Assembly (NCBI RefSeq): GCF_947258925.1
Contig: NZ_CAMYKG010000007.1
Span: 1 to 64,000 of the forward strand
DNA length: 64,000 bases
Direction: 5' to 3'
From: an uncultured Eudoraea sp.
GTDB lineage: Bacteria; Bacteroidota; Bacteroidia; Flavobacteriales; Flavobacteriaceae
Shown here piece after piece: positions 14,941-25,805 of this stretch; the first letter of the stretch is position 1; the number at the start of each line of letters is the position of its first letter. The translations under genes and the position numbers were made by a program. The notes beneath the pieces are model-generated. The model was not told the origin of the DNA and searched no databases. It saw only the letters and a program-made list of their open reading frames with translations.

Positions 14941-17619
14941 CTAAAACAATTTTGTCTGACCGTCTTCATCTCCTTTGTTAGTTTTGGTATCTTTCTTGGC
15001 AGTCACTTTAGCTGGCTGCTCAGTTTTGGTCTTTTTATCTTTGATATCCGGTAGGATATTCTCTTCATCCACCACTTCAATATCCATGGTATCATGAACT
15101 TCCGGGACTTCGTAAGGCAAGGGATCCAAAGCGTTAATCTCCAAAATTTTATCTTTTGTCAGCCTGTTCCCCATCGCTGAAATACCTTTAACGGAAATGA
15201 ACTCCTCTAAATTAACTTTCAGGTTATCTTGCCGATCCATCCCTCTTTTCTTGGCATAGACTAATTCTGCCATAGGCCTGTAATCCGTAAATACTTTTTC
15301 CAGATATGATTTTGGATGGTCTGTTATAATTTTCTCTTCTTTGTCGCAGTTTTCAACTAGAAATCGTTTTATGTAAAACAATTCTTTTTCTCCTTCCCAA
15401 TATATTACTGAAATGGGTTTGTTGGGGATCCATTTTTCCAAAACGATAATGTCATCATCAAATCGCATGGTCAGCTCCGGAATAACCGTTTTCAATATCC
15501 CCTTCTGATTAATAATAAGAAGGCGGTCTTCACTGGTAAACTCTCCCATCAGTTCTCCCCGGCTATCAACATTAAGCCGCTGAACGGTATCATCAAACCA
15601 TAGTTTACGAGGCTTAAGCGTAGAAAGTCCTTTTTCCTTAAGTTCAACCCTTTTTATGGCATATTTGGTAACAATATTGCCTTTGGAGCCTCTTCCTTTT
15701 ATCAGGACATCTGCAAAATCGAGATCCCATTTTGTTTTTTTTATATTAGCCGCCTGTCGCAGGTGAACCGTCACTATTTCTGCTTCGCCATTCGGATTTG
15801 CTGAAAAATAACTAACATCAGAATTGCTTTTACCTGCTGTCAGATCATAGAGTTTATCTCTTGTTATTCCGGTCACAAAAAAGCGTTTTACATAGCTAGA
15901 TCCGCCTCGGCCATCCTTATAAATCATATTATAGGTTGTTCGCTTGTCCTTTTTCTTAAACACGGCTACATGAATGATGTTTTTACCAACAAATATTTTT
16001 GAATCTACCTTGGAGATCATCATTTTACCACTTTTAGTAAATACAATAATGTTGTCTATATCGCTGCAGTCCGTAACGTACTCATCTCGCTTTAAGGAAG
16101 TCCCAATAAAGCCTTCCTCCCGGTTTACATAGAGCTTCGTATTGCGTATTACTACTTTAGTAGCCTCAATATCATCAAATATCCTGATTTCGGATTTACG
16201 TCCCCTGCCCTTGCCATATTTGCTTTTTAGATTCTTAAAATAGGCAATAGCGAAATCTATCAAATTTTCAAGGTGGTCTTTGGTTTGCGCTATTTTTTCT
16301 TCCAGACTATCAATAAACTGCTGTGCCTTATCCAGATCAAATTTGGATATTCTTTTAATGCGAATCTCTGTAAGCCTTACGATATCTTCTTCGGTAACCT
16401 TTCTTCTGAGGTGCTTTATATGCGGTTTCAGTCCTTTATCTATTGCACCAATAACCCCTTTCCAGGTTTCCTCCTCTTCAATATCCCTATAGATCCGATT
16501 TTCAATAAATATCCGTTCCAGAGATGCAAAATGCCATTGTTCCTGTAATTCGGCCAACTGTATTTCCAATTCGGCTTTAAGCATTTCTACAGTATTGTCT
16601 GTAGATCGTCTTAACATTTCTGTAACCCCAATAAACAGCGGCTTATTATCTTCTATAATACATCCCAAGGGAGATATTGACGATTCGCAAGATGTAAAGG
16701 CATATAGGGCGTCAATGGTTTTATCCGGAGAAATTCCTCCAGGCAAATGAATTAATATCTCAACCTGTGCGGCCGTATTATCCTCTATTTTTTTAATTTT
16801 GATCTTTCCTTTATCATTGGCTTTAAGAATAGAATCTATTAATGAAGAAGTGTTTGTACCATGGGGAATTTCATTAATAACGAGGGTGTTTTTATTTAGC
16901 TGAGAAATTTTAGCCCTCACCCTCACTTTGCCTCCTCTTAAACCATCATTGTAATTGGTTACATCAATGATACCTGCAGTAGGAAAATCTGGAAATAATT
17001 TAAATCGTTGACCTTTCAGATGTTTGATAGAGCCGTCGATAATTTCATTAAAATTATGGGGAAGTATCTTCGTAGAGAGCCCGACAGCTATACCCTCTGC
17101 GCCTTGAGCCAACAGCAATGGAAATTTAACAGGAAGATTTACCGGTTCCTTTTTTCTTCCGTCATAAGAGGCCTGCCATTCCGTTATTTTCGGGCTAAAA
17201 ACTACATCTAATGCAAATTTAGATAACCTTGCTTCTATATATCGGGAGGCTGCTGCCCTGTCACCGGTTAAAATATTACCCCAATTCCCCTGGGTATCAA
17301 TTAGCAAATCTTTTTGGCCAATCTGGACCATAGCATCTGCTATACTGGCATCACCATGGGGATGATATTGCATGGTATGACCCACAACATTAGCCACTTT
17401 GTTATACCTGCCGTCATCTAGCTCTTTAAGCGCATGCATTATTCTGCGCTGTACAGGTTTAAATCCGTCTTCGATAGCCGGTACTGCCCGTTCTAATATA
17501 ACATAAGAAGCATAATCTAAAAACCAATCTTTATACATGCCCGTAACCCGGGTCAGTGCCTCCTGGCCATTTCCAAGGTCTTCTTCGTGCATTTCATTTA
17601 CTTCCTCATTCTCCTCCAT
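14941..17619 (-). CDS. parC: DNA topoisomerase IV subunit A
   Basis: 892 aa. It cuts and rejoins duplex DNA to decatenate chromosomes. The catalytic Tyr127 follows Arg126 in AAASRYIEARLS. The helix containing YHPHGDASIADAM (about 85-97) is the quinolone-determining region. After the breakage-reunion core comes a coiled coil (EEKIAQTKDHLENLIDFA), then a degenerate beta-pinwheel and a charged Lys/Glu tail (about 840-892). It is transcribed 31 bases after parE in the same operon. The size and tail match the Bacteroidota-type ParC rather than GyrA. Confidence 0.95.
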   Translation of the reverse strand: MEENEEVNEMHEEDLGNGQEALTRVTGMYKDWFLDYASYVILERAVPAIEDGFKPVQRRIMHALKELDDGRYNKVANVVGHTMQYHPHGDASIADAMVQIGQKDLLIDTQGNWGNILTGDRAAASRYIEARLSKFALDVVFSPKITEWQASYDGRKKEPVNLPVKFPLLLAQGAEGIAVGLSTKILPHNFNEIIDGSIKHLKGQRFKLFPDFPTAGIIDVTNYNDGLRGGKVRVRAKISQLNKNTLVINEIPHGTNTSSLIDSILKANDKGKIKIKKIEDNTAAQVEILIHLPGGISPDKTIDALYAFTSCESSISPLGCIIEDNKPLFIGVTEMLRRSTDNTVEMLKAELEIQLAELQEQWHFASLERIFIENRIYRDIEEEETWKGVIGAIDKGLKPHIKHLRRKVTEEDIVRLTEIRIKRISKFDLDKAQQFIDSLEEKIAQTKDHLENLIDFAIAYFKNLKSKYGKGRGRKSEIRIFDDIEATKVVIRNTKLYVNREEGFIGTSLKRDEYVTDCSDIDNIIVFTKSGKMMISKVDSKIFVGKNIIHVAVFKKKDKRTTYNMIYKDGRGGSSYVKRFFVTGITRDKLYDLTAGKSNSDVSYFSANPNGEAEIVTVHLRQAANIKKTKWDLDFADVLIKGRGSKGNIVTKYAIKRVELKEKGLSTLKPRKLWFDDTVQRLNVDSRGELMGEFTSEDRLLIINQKGILKTVIPELTMRFDDDIIVLEKWIPNKPISVIYWEGEKELFYIKRFLVENCDKEEKIITDHPKSYLEKVFTDYRPMAELVYAKKRGMDRQDNLKVNLEEFISVKGISAMGNRLTKDKILEINALDPLPYEVPEVHDTMDIEVVDEENILPDIKDKKTKTEQPAKVTAKKDTKTNKGDEDGQTKLF

Positions 17620-17650
17620 TAATAGAGACTAGTATTAATCTTATTTATAG

Positions 17651-19504
17651 TTAATTGCTTTCGATTAAGTCAATTTCTACTTTAAGGTTTTCAATAATAA
17701 ATTCCTGGCGATCCGGGGTGTTTTTTCCCATGTAAAACTTTAAAAGTTCTTCAATGGACAATGCTTTATCGAGCATTACAGGTTCCAGGCGAATATCATC
17801 TCCAATAAAATGCTTGAACTCATCCGGAGAGATTTCACCCAGTCCTTTAAATCGGGTAATTTCCAGTTTCCCAGTCAACTTTGACATAGCTTCATTCTTT
17901 TCTTCCGGACTATAGCAGTATCTGGTTTCCTTCTTATTCCTTACCCTGAATAAGGGGGTTTGTAAAATATATAAATGATTCTCTTTTATTAATTCCGGAA
18001 AAAACTGGAGAAAGAATGTTATAAGCAATAGTCGAATATGCATCCCATCTACATCCGCATCTGTGGCAATAACTATATTATTATAACGCAAATCCTCCAT
18101 GGATTCTTCAATATTCAATGCCGCCTGGAGGAGATTAAATTCTTCATTCTCATACACAATTTTCTTAGACATTCCATAGGAATTAAGAGGTTTACCCCTC
18201 AAACTAAAAACGGCCTGGGTATTAACATCCCTGGATTTCGTTATAGATCCGGAAGCTGAATCACCTTCAGTTATAAACAAGGTCGATTCAAGGCGCCTGT
18301 CGCTTTTCATATCCCCTAAATGCAACCTGCAATCGCGTAATTTCTTGTTATGCAGACTTGCTTTTTTAGCTCTCTCACGCGCTAACTTTCGTATTCCTGA
18401 AAGTTCCTTGCGCTCTTTCTCTGCCTGGACTATTTTCCTTTGAATTTTCTCGGCTGTTTCCGGATTTTTATGCAGGTAATTATCGAGCTGTTTCCCTACA
18501 AAATCATTAATATAAGTTCTTACAGTAGGCAAGTCACCTCCCATATCCGTTGATCCCAGTTTGGTTTTAGTCTGACTTTCAAAAACAGGTTCCATTACCT
18601 TAATAGAAATAGCAGAAATTATCGATTTTCGAACATCAGAAGCGTCGTAATTCTTCCCGTAATAATCCCTAATGGTTTTTACAATAGCTTCCCTGAATGC
18701 AGCCTGGTGCGTACCTCCCTGTGTGGTGTGCTGTCCGTTAACAAAAGAATGGTACTCCTCACTATATTGAGTTTTACTATGCGTTATAGCCACCTCAATA
18801 TCATTTCCTTTTAAGTGAATTATCGGGTATAACAAATCTTCTTTGCTGTTATTGTCTTCCAGTAAATCCTTCAATCCGTTTTCAGAAAAGAATTTTTCAC
18901 CATTAAAAATAATAGTCAGTCCCGGGTTTAAATACACATAATTCCTGAGCATGCGTTCCACATACTCGTTCCGATATTTATATTTCTTAAATATAGCCTC
19001 ATCGGGAATAAATGTAATCTTAGTGCCTCTTCTCCTGGTAGTTTCTTCTAAAAGCTCTTCATTTATCAATTCACCGACTTTAAACTCAGCAGTTTTAGAT
19101 CTACCATCCCGGTTAGATTCTACCCTGAAAAAAGCAGATAAGGCGTTAACAGCTTTAGTTCCAACACCATTAAGACCAACTGATTTCTTAAATGCACGAG
19201 TGTCATATTTTCCACCTGTATTCATTTTAGAAACCACATCTACCACCTTTCCCAAAGGAATTCCCCTTCCATAATCCCGTACCACTACCTTTTCACCTTG
19301 AATGGAAATATCTATGGTCTTGCCGGCACCCATGACAAATTCATCTATGCAATTGTCAATGGTTTCTTTTAAAAGGATATAAATTCCATCATCAGCGGAA
19401 GAGCCATCACCAAGTTTACCAATATACATACCTGGCCTGAGGCGAATATGCTCCTTCCAGTCCAGTGATCTGATATTTTCTTCTGTATATACTGATTTAG
19501 CCAT
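17651..19504 (-). CDS. parE: DNA topoisomerase IV subunit B
   Basis: 617 aa. GHKL ATPase motifs at the N-terminus: [22 protein letters not shown], and [16 protein letters not shown]. The transducer domain contains QTKTKLGS. The Toprim domain has [11 protein letters not shown] (Glu) and [10 protein letters not shown] (Asp-x-Asp) for Mg binding. It drives strand passage with ParC, whose gene follows after 31 bases. The length and lack of the long GyrB insert support ParE. Confidence 0.95.
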   Translation of the reverse strand: MAKSVYTEENIRSLDWKEHIRLRPGMYIGKLGDGSSADDGIYILLKETIDNCIDEFVMGAGKTIDISIQGEKVVVRDYGRGIPLGKVVDVVSKMNTGGKYDTRAFKKSVGLNGVGTKAVNALSAFFRVESNRDGRSKTAEFKVGELINEELLEETTRRRGTKITFIPDEAIFKKYKYRNEYVERMLRNYVYLNPGLTIIFNGEKFFSENGLKDLLEDNNSKEDLLYPIIHLKGNDIEVAITHSKTQYSEEYHSFVNGQHTTQGGTHQAAFREAIVKTIRDYYGKNYDASDVRKSIISAISIKVMEPVFESQTKTKLGSTDMGGDLPTVRTYINDFVGKQLDNYLHKNPETAEKIQRKIVQAEKERKELSGIRKLARERAKKASLHNKKLRDCRLHLGDMKSDRRLESTLFITEGDSASGSITKSRDVNTQAVFSLRGKPLNSYGMSKKIVYENEEFNLLQAALNIEESMEDLRYNNIVIATDADVDGMHIRLLLITFFLQFFPELIKENHLYILQTPLFRVRNKKETRYCYSPEEKNEAMSKLTGKLEITRFKGLGEISPDEFKHFIGDDIRLEPVMLDKALSIEELLKFYMGKNTPDRQEFIIENLKVEIDLIESN

Positions 19505-19650
19505 GAATTCGGGGTTTACCTATGCTAATATAAAATTTCAAGGCAGAAATCAAAGTGGGCACAACAGAAAGTAATTAACAATAAAATACCCCGTATTGTT
19601 GATAGTGGCAATATATACTCCTAAGAATGGCAGCATAAAGGGGTGTTCTT

Positions 19651-20745
19651 TTAAACGTTAAACCTAAAATGCATTACATCACCATCCTTAACAACATAGT
19701 CTTTTCCTTCAACACGCATTTTTCCAGCCTCCTTAACCTTCGCCTCGCTACCGTAAGCAATGTAATCGCTGTATGAGATGACTTCAGCTCTTATAAATCC
19801 TTTTTCAAAATCTGTGTGAATTACCCCTGCGGCCTGAGGTGCCGTTGAACCAACCTTAATAGTCCAGGCCCTGACTTCTTTTTCGCCGGCAGTAAAATAA
19901 GTTTGAAGGTGGAGCAACGAATAGGCAGCCCTGATCATTTTGGCTGAACCGGCCTCTGTCAATCCCAGGTCTTCCAGGAACATTTGTCTTTCTTCGTAAG
20001 TGTCCAGTTCTGTAATATCGGCTTCGGTACCCACAGCGAGGACTATAACCTCAGCATTCTCTTCAGAAGTAGCACTTCTTACCTGCTCTACATAGGCATT
20101 TCCGGAAACTGCGGAAGCCTCATCTACATTACAGATGTAAAGCACTGGTTTATCTGTAATGAACTGTAGGGGCTTTATGAAATCATTCCTGTCATCTTTG
20201 TCAAAAGTCAAAGCACGTACCGATTTCCCAGCTTCAAGACCCTCCTTTACACTCTGCAATACGGCAGCTTCTTTCTGAGCCTCCTTATTACCGGTTCGGG
20301 CCGCTCTATTTACCTTGTCTAGCTTTTTTTCTGTCGTTTCTAGGTCTTTTAACTGCAATTCCATATCTATGGTTTCCTTATCCCTGATAGGATCTATAGA
20401 ACCATCAACATGAACTACATTATCATTATCAAAACAACGCAGAACGTGTAATATAGCATCTGTTTCACGAATATTTCCTAAAAACTGATTTCCTAAACCT
20501 TCTCCCTTGCTGGCTCCTTTTACAAGTCCGGCAATATCAACAATCTCCACCGTAGCCGGTATTACCCTTTCCGGTTTTACCAATTCTTCCAATTTTTCTA
20601 ACCTCGGATCCGGAACATTAACCACCCCAATATTGGGTTCAATTGTACAAAACGGAAAATTGGCACTTTGTGCTTTTGCATTGGACAAACAATTAAAAAG
20701 AGTTGATTTACCCACATTTGGCAATCCTACTATCCCTGCTTTCAT
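19651..20745 (-). CDS. ychF: Redox-regulated ATPase YchF (OBG family)
   Basis: 364 aa. P-loop GLPNVGKST at residues 7-15, switch-region [20 protein letters not shown], a coiled-coil insertion, and a C-terminal TGS domain ([39 protein letters not shown]). YchF binds ribosomes and prefers ATP over GTP because of an altered G4 motif. Length is standard. A TATATTTG box at 20803-20810 on this strand probably serves it. Confidence 0.96.
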   Translation of the reverse strand: MKAGIVGLPNVGKSTLFNCLSNAKAQSANFPFCTIEPNIGVVNVPDPRLEKLEELVKPERVIPATVEIVDIAGLVKGASKGEGLGNQFLGNIRETDAILHVLRCFDNDNVVHVDGSIDPIRDKETIDMELQLKDLETTEKKLDKVNRAARTGNKEAQKEAAVLQSVKEGLEAGKSVRALTFDKDDRNDFIKPLQFITDKPVLYICNVDEASAVSGNAYVEQVRSATSEENAEVIVLAVGTEADITELDTYEERQMFLEDLGLTEAGSAKMIRAAYSLLHLQTYFTAGEKEVRAWTIKVGSTAPQAAGVIHTDFEKGFIRAEVISYSDYIAYGSEAKVKEAGKMRVEGKDYVVKDGDVMHFRFNV

Positions 20746-20802
20746 CTATTCTAACTTTGAAACATCCCGACCCTCAGCTCCAGGTATGCCATAATTTGGG
20801 TG

Positions 20803-20810
20803 CAAATATA
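20803..20810 (-). promoter_or_regulatory. Bacteroidota -7 box for ychF
   Basis: TATATTTG read on the minus strand fits TAnnTTTG and lies 58 bases upstream of the ychF start. No TTG -33 element is found at the usual distance, so this is a partial promoter call. Confidence 0.35.
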
Positions 20811-20849
20811 GTTTTTACCTGTATATTTAGAATAATTAAAATTCCTATT

Positions 20850-21641
20850 ATGAATAAAATTATCCTTCAGGGGATTATGTACGACGATAAGTCCTCTTTT
20901 TTAAAAGGACCGGCGCTTGCACCACAAAAAATAAGGGAGCACTACAGGAGCCCTTCAGCAAATTATTTTGCAGAAAATGGCTTGGAAATAGCACCTGATA
21001 TATTCGATGATAAAGGAGACTTTCAAATAAGTTCGTATTTCGATATTGAAGAAATCACTTCTAAAAATATTAATGGTAAAAATTCCATATTGACTTTAGG
21101 AGGTGATCATTCAATTTCTTATCCGGTGATAAAAGCGTTCCAGAAGGTCCACGGAACCGTGGATGTTATTCATATTGATGCACATGCAGACCTCTACGAT
21201 AGTTTTGAAGGGGATCCATATTCCCACGCTTGTCCGTTTGCAAGAATTATGGAAGAAAAATTAGTCAACAGGTTGATTCAGATTGGCATTAGGACATTTT
21301 CAAAACATCAACGTGAACAAGCCAAAAAATTTGGTGTTGAAGTAATTGAAATGAACGGCTTACATAAATTGGAATCTTTAGAATTAAATAATCCGGTTTA
21401 TATTTCATTGGATATGGATGCCCTGGATCCGGCTTATGCACCCGGTGTTTCTCATTATGAACCAGGCGGATTAAGTACGCGAGAAGTACTTTCTATCATT
21501 CAATCAATACCTGTTCCCATACCAGGGGCTGATATCGTTGAATACAATCCGACCCGGGATATTAACGATATGACGGGAATGGTCTGTGCTAAATTCTTAA
21601 AAGAAATAGCCTCTAAAATGATTGAGAATAATCCACAATAG
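20850..21641 (+). CDS. Arginase/agmatinase-family ureohydrolase
   Basis: 263 aa with the start at the ATG at 20850. An open frame extends further upstream, but that part overlaps ychF and its promoter. The binuclear Mn site is complete: GGDHSISYP, DAHADLYD and SLDMDALDPAYAPG. The C-terminal GADIVEYNPTRD is also typical. Arginase, agmatinase and formimidoylglutamase share these motifs, and the sequence alone does not choose. The length and SHACPFARIMEE segment favour agmatinase-like members. It is divergent from ychF and convergent with the ferredoxin. Confidence 0.9.
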   Translation: MNKIILQGIMYDDKSSFLKGPALAPQKIREHYRSPSANYFAENGLEIAPDIFDDKGDFQISSYFDIEEITSKNINGKNSILTLGGDHSISYPVIKAFQKVHGTVDVIHIDAHADLYDSFEGDPYSHACPFARIMEEKLVNRLIQIGIRTFSKHQREQAKKFGVEVIEMNGLHKLESLELNNPVYISLDMDALDPAYAPGVSHYEPGGLSTREVLSIIQSIPVPIPGADIVEYNPTRDINDMTGMVCAKFLKEIASKMIENNPQ

Positions 21642-21647
21642 TGTACA

Positions 21648-22070
<423 letters not shown>

Positions 22071-22072
22071 CG

Positions 22073-22103
22073 CAAAGGTAAATCCTAAAACACTAATGGA
22101 CAA
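22073..22103 (-). promoter_or_regulatory. Leftward promoter of the ferredoxin gene
   Basis: On the minus strand, TTG at 22103-22101, a 20-base spacer and TACCTTTG at 22080-22073 match the consensus. The two -7 boxes are separated only by 2 bases, so the promoters overlap and RNA polymerase can occupy only one at a time. Confidence 0.6.
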
Positions 22104-22108
22104 ATATA

Positions 22109-23176
22109 ATGGCCGCACTGGATAAACGAATTAATGCTTTTGTTAAACTTGGAGACTTTCTCAGGGAACATAGTAATTCCACTGCTTCCAATTCAAATTC
22201 TAAAGCTGTAGATCGGGAGAGCGAATGGCATTCAAAATTTGACGAAGCCATTGTAATAGCCGGGCACAAAAATGGCTGGTTTACAAAGGAACAGGTAAAG
22301 TTTGCAATTAATAATTGGGCAGAGCAACTAACAGAACCAAAACTTACCAAGTGGTTAAAACCATATCCCCTGCAACAGAATAATCATAAAACTGTTGCAA
22401 TAATAATGGCAGGTAATATTCCTCTTGTTGGGTTTCATGATTTTATTGCGGTCATAATTAGTGGAAACCGGGTATTGGCAAAGTGTTCTTCCAATGACAC
22501 TATACTCTTACCCTTTATCGCAAATTATTTGACACATATTGAGCCCGACCTTAGTTCAGAAATTAATTTCACTGAGGGTCGATTAACAGATTTTGAGGTG
22601 GTTATAGCAACAGGTAGCAATAATACTGCCCGTTATTTTGACTATTACTTTGGTAATAAGCCAAATATCATAAGGAAAAACAGGAATTCTGTTGCCGTCC
22701 TAAACGGTATGGAAACGGAAGATCAGCTTGCTGCCCTGGGAGAAGATATATTCCGTTATTATGGTTTGGGCTGCAGGAATGTTTCCAAATTATACGTGCC
22801 GGAAAATTATAGTTTCGACAGTTTTTTCAAGAGCATAGAACCGTATCAAAGTTTGAGTGAACAAAATAAGTATTCCAATAACTATGATTACAATAAGGCG
22901 GTATATTTAATGAGTGAATTCCTGTTCCTTGACAATGGATTCTTCTTACTTAAAGAAGATGAGCGATATGCGTCACCAATTGGCACAGCTTTTTACGAGA
23001 CTTATGCTTCAGAAGAAGATTTAAAAAAAAGGCTACTTCAGGATGCAGACATGATACAGTGCATAGTTGGCGGAGATATGATTGAAAATTCTTTGCCCTT
23101 TGGAAAAACGCAAAAACCAGAATTATGGGATTATGCGGATGGCATAGATACTGTTGAATTCCTGTTAAAAACATAA
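22109..23176 (+). CDS. LuxC-like acyl-CoA reductase
   Basis: 355 aa. It has the aldehyde-dehydrogenase-like fold of LuxC. Cys222 in YGLGCRNVSKLYVP is the expected nucleophile, and VVIATGSNNTARYFDYYF resembles the nucleotide-binding segment. It would reduce acyl-CoA to an aldehyde. It sits just before serC and serA, a gene order I associate with Flavobacteriaceae chromosomes. No luminescence or alkane genes are near, so the physiological substrate is open. Confidence 0.87.
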   Translation: MAALDKRINAFVKLGDFLREHSNSTASNSNSKAVDRESEWHSKFDEAIVIAGHKNGWFTKEQVKFAINNWAEQLTEPKLTKWLKPYPLQQNNHKTVAIIMAGNIPLVGFHDFIAVIISGNRVLAKCSSNDTILLPFIANYLTHIEPDLSSEINFTEGRLTDFEVVIATGSNNTARYFDYYFGNKPNIIRKNRNSVAVLNGMETEDQLAALGEDIFRYYGLGCRNVSKLYVPENYSFDSFFKSIEPYQSLSEQNKYSNNYDYNKAVYLMSEFLFLDNGFFLLKEDERYASPIGTAFYETYASEEDLKKRLLQDADMIQCIVGGDMIENSLPFGKTQKPELWDYADGIDTVEFLLKT

Positions 23177-23251
23177 TAGAAAAAATCTGTATAACTGCTT
23201 AGTTATTCGGTATAATTTAGGACCTTTAGGAGCTCAAAAAATAAGTCAAAG

Positions 23252-24316
23252 ATGAAAAAACATAATTTTAGTGCAGGCCCCTGTATATTGCCAAAAGAAG
23301 TAATGCAAAAAGCATCCGAAGCGGTAGTTGAATTGGATGGTATTGGACTTTCCCTTATTGAGATTTCGCACCGCAGTAAGGAGTTTGTTGCCATTATGGA
23401 AAAAGCACGGTCACTGGCACTAGAACTCCTTGGCTTGGAAGGTAAAGGATACAAGGCATTATATCTTCAGGGAGGCGCAAGTCTCGAATTCCTTATGGTA
23501 GCTTCTAATTTTTTGGAAAACAAAGCGGGTTACATTAATACTGGTACCTGGAGTACTAAGGCAATAAAAGAAGCAAAACTATTTGGCGAAGTAATAGAAG
23601 TGGCTTCTTCGAAAGATAAAAATTTCAACTATATCCCCAGAGGGTATGTCGTTCCCAAGGATATGGATTACCTGCATCTTACTTCGAATAATACTATTTT
23701 CGGCACACAGATAAAGGAATTTCCCAATACCAATGTTCCTTTAATTTGCGATATGAGTTCTGACATTTTTTCCAGGCAAATGGATTTTTCCAAATTTGAT
23801 GTTATCTACGCCGGAGCTCAAAAAAATATGGGTCCGGCCGGCACTACACTTGTCATAATAAAAGATGATATCCTCGGACAGGTTTCAAGACAAATACCAT
23901 CTATGCTGGATTATCAGGTTCATTTAAGCAAAGACAGCATGTACAATACTCCCTCTGTATTTGCGGTATATGTTTCCATGCTTACACTTCAATGGTTAAA
24001 AGATTTGGGGGGAATAGCTGCTATCGAAGAAATAAATGAAAAAAAGGCAAATCTTATTTACTCTGAAATTGATCTTAATCCACTGTTTAATGGGTTTGCC
24101 AAGAAGGAAGATCGCTCAAACATGAATGCTACATTTACCTTGGCTGATGAATCCCTCAAAGATTCTTTTGATGAAATGTGGAAAGAGGCGGGAATTAATG
24201 GATTAAATGGCCATAGATCCGTAGGTGGTTACAGGGCATCAATGTATAATGCACTTCCCCTGGAAAGCGTAGGAGTCCTGGTAGATGTTATGAGTGATCT
24301 TGAGAGGAAAGGATAG
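23252..24316 (+). CDS. serC: Phosphoserine aminotransferase
   Basis: 354 aa. It converts 3-phosphohydroxypyruvate and glutamate to O-phosphoserine. N-terminal NFSAGPCILPKEVMQKA is the family signature. The PLP lysine is in IYAGAQKNMGPAGTT. The C-terminal GHRSVGGYRASMYNALP holds the phosphate-binding residues. Length is typical. It is 56 bases upstream of serA on the same strand, giving two successive steps of serine synthesis, in a Bacteroidota arrangement. Confidence 0.97.
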   Translation: MKKHNFSAGPCILPKEVMQKASEAVVELDGIGLSLIEISHRSKEFVAIMEKARSLALELLGLEGKGYKALYLQGGASLEFLMVASNFLENKAGYINTGTWSTKAIKEAKLFGEVIEVASSKDKNFNYIPRGYVVPKDMDYLHLTSNNTIFGTQIKEFPNTNVPLICDMSSDIFSRQMDFSKFDVIYAGAQKNMGPAGTTLVIIKDDILGQVSRQIPSMLDYQVHLSKDSMYNTPSVFAVYVSMLTLQWLKDLGGIAAIEEINEKKANLIYSEIDLNPLFNGFAKKEDRSNMNATFTLADESLKDSFDEMWKEAGINGLNGHRSVGGYRASMYNALPLESVGVLVDVMSDLERKG

Positions 24317-24372
24317 ATTCGTACCGGAAAATAATATAGGTAAATAAATAGTTAATCATATAATATCATAGA

Positions 24373-25323
24373 ATGAAAATACTTGCTAACGATGGCATAT
24401 CAGAAAATGGAATTTCAGCCCTGGAAAAAGCCGGTTTTGAGGTAATTACAACAACGGTTGCACAGGAACAACTCGTAGATTATATCAATAAAAATGAAAT
24501 AACCGGAATCCTGGTAAGAAGTGCCACTCAGGTGCGTAAGGATATTATTGATAATTGTCCTTCATTAAAACTTATAGGCAGAGGTGGTGTTGGAATGGAT
24601 AATATTGATGTAGCATATGCCAAAGAAAAAGGCCTGCATGTAATTAATACTCCGGCAGCTTCCTCAGAATCCGTTGCTGAATTGGTTTTTGCACATTTAT
24701 TTGGTGGCGTTCGGTTTTTATATGACGCCAACAGAAACATGCCACTGGAAGGGGAAAGTAGTTTTAAAAAATTAAAAAAATCTTATGCCAAAGGTGTTGA
24801 ATTAAGAGGTAAAACCCTCGGGATTCTCGGATTTGGCCGAATAGGACAGGCAACGGCCAAGATAGCTATTGGGATAGGTATGAATGTTATATTTCATGAT
24901 CCGTTTATAGATTCGGCTACTATTAAAGTTCCATTTTTTGATGGCCAATCGGTAAGTTTTAATTTTGAGAGCAAAACCAAAGATGAAGTATTAAAGAATG
25001 CTGAATTTATAACTGTGCATGTTCCTGCCCAAAAAGAATATATAATTGGAAAGCGGGAATTTGATTTAATGAAAGACGGAGTTGGAATAGTAAATGCCGC
25101 GAGGGGTGGTGTAATTGATGAAGTTGCCCTTATTGAAGGTCTTGAAAGTGGTAAGATCGCTTTCGCAGGCCTTGATACTTTTGAATCTGAACCGACCCCT
25201 GAAATAAAAATTCTCATGCACTCTAAGATCTCTTTAACCCCTCATATTGGTGCAGCCACCGCTGAAGCGCAAAACCGCATAGGACTTGAATTGGCAGATC
25301 AGATAATTACACTTTTAAAATAA
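24373..25323 (+). CDS. serA: D-3-phosphoglycerate dehydrogenase
   Basis: 316 aa. D-isomer 2-hydroxyacid dehydrogenase with the NAD motif LGILGFGRIGQATA near residue 155, catalytic Arg in NAARGGVIDE, Glu in FESEPTPE and His in LTPHIGAAT. It lacks the C-terminal ACT and intervening domains of the long SerA, so serine feedback through ACT is absent. The serC neighbour supports the serine-pathway assignment. Its last bases overlap the remnant ABC ATPase on the other strand. Confidence 0.92.
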   Translation: MKILANDGISENGISALEKAGFEVITTTVAQEQLVDYINKNEITGILVRSATQVRKDIIDNCPSLKLIGRGGVGMDNIDVAYAKEKGLHVINTPAASSESVAELVFAHLFGGVRFLYDANRNMPLEGESSFKKLKKSYAKGVELRGKTLGILGFGRIGQATAKIAIGIGMNVIFHDPFIDSATIKVPFFDGQSVSFNFESKTKDEVLKNAEFITVHVPAQKEYIIGKREFDLMKDGVGIVNAARGGVIDEVALIEGLESGKIAFAGLDTFESEPTPEIKILMHSKISLTPHIGAATAEAQNRIGLELADQIITLLK

Positions 25324-25805
25324 CGATGCAGGTCTTCGTAGCATCCTTTAAAATTACTGCAAACGTTAAACTGACCACTGAGAAGAATATCATTGTATTG
25401 GAGCCTGCCAAGACCTTGTTCCATCCCCATAGAATAATTTCTTACAGCATCTTTCCTGCCAGGTGAAAGTCCAACCTGTTGCATGCATTGGAAGTAAAGT
25501 TCTTGGGTAAGTTTTAAACCCTGAATCCGGGCAAAAACTTTTAAATTTCCATAAGCAGACAGATATTCATATAAGGCAGGTTTCTCAACAATACCTCCAA
25601 TGGGTTTAATGCTTTGGGAATAAATGTCTACAGTTCCTTTATCCTGTTTAATAAGTCCGAGCAAAATACAGAATAAAGTGGTTTTTCCGGCACCATTAAC
25701 CCCAATTAGGCCATAGATTTTACCCTTGTGGCATTCAAGGTCCAGGTTTTTCAGAACTTCCAAAGCACCAAAGGATTTGGAGATATTCCCGGCTTCAAGT
25801 ATCAT
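25299..25805 (-). pseudogene. Truncated ABC transporter ATP-binding protein
   Basis: The first 130 residues are a normal ABC ATPase start: Walker A GVNGAGKTT (35-43), then PALYEYLSAYGNLKVFARIQGL and the start of the signature NYSMGMEQ. From about residue 133 (near base 25410) homology stops. There is no Walker B (no DEP), no D-loop and no switch His. The remaining 35 residues read into the 3' end of serA on the opposite strand. An intact member would be about 230-300 aa with a permease partner, and none is present. It is probably a remnant of a deleted ABC operon. It overlaps the upstream gene by 4 bases. Confidence 0.75.
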
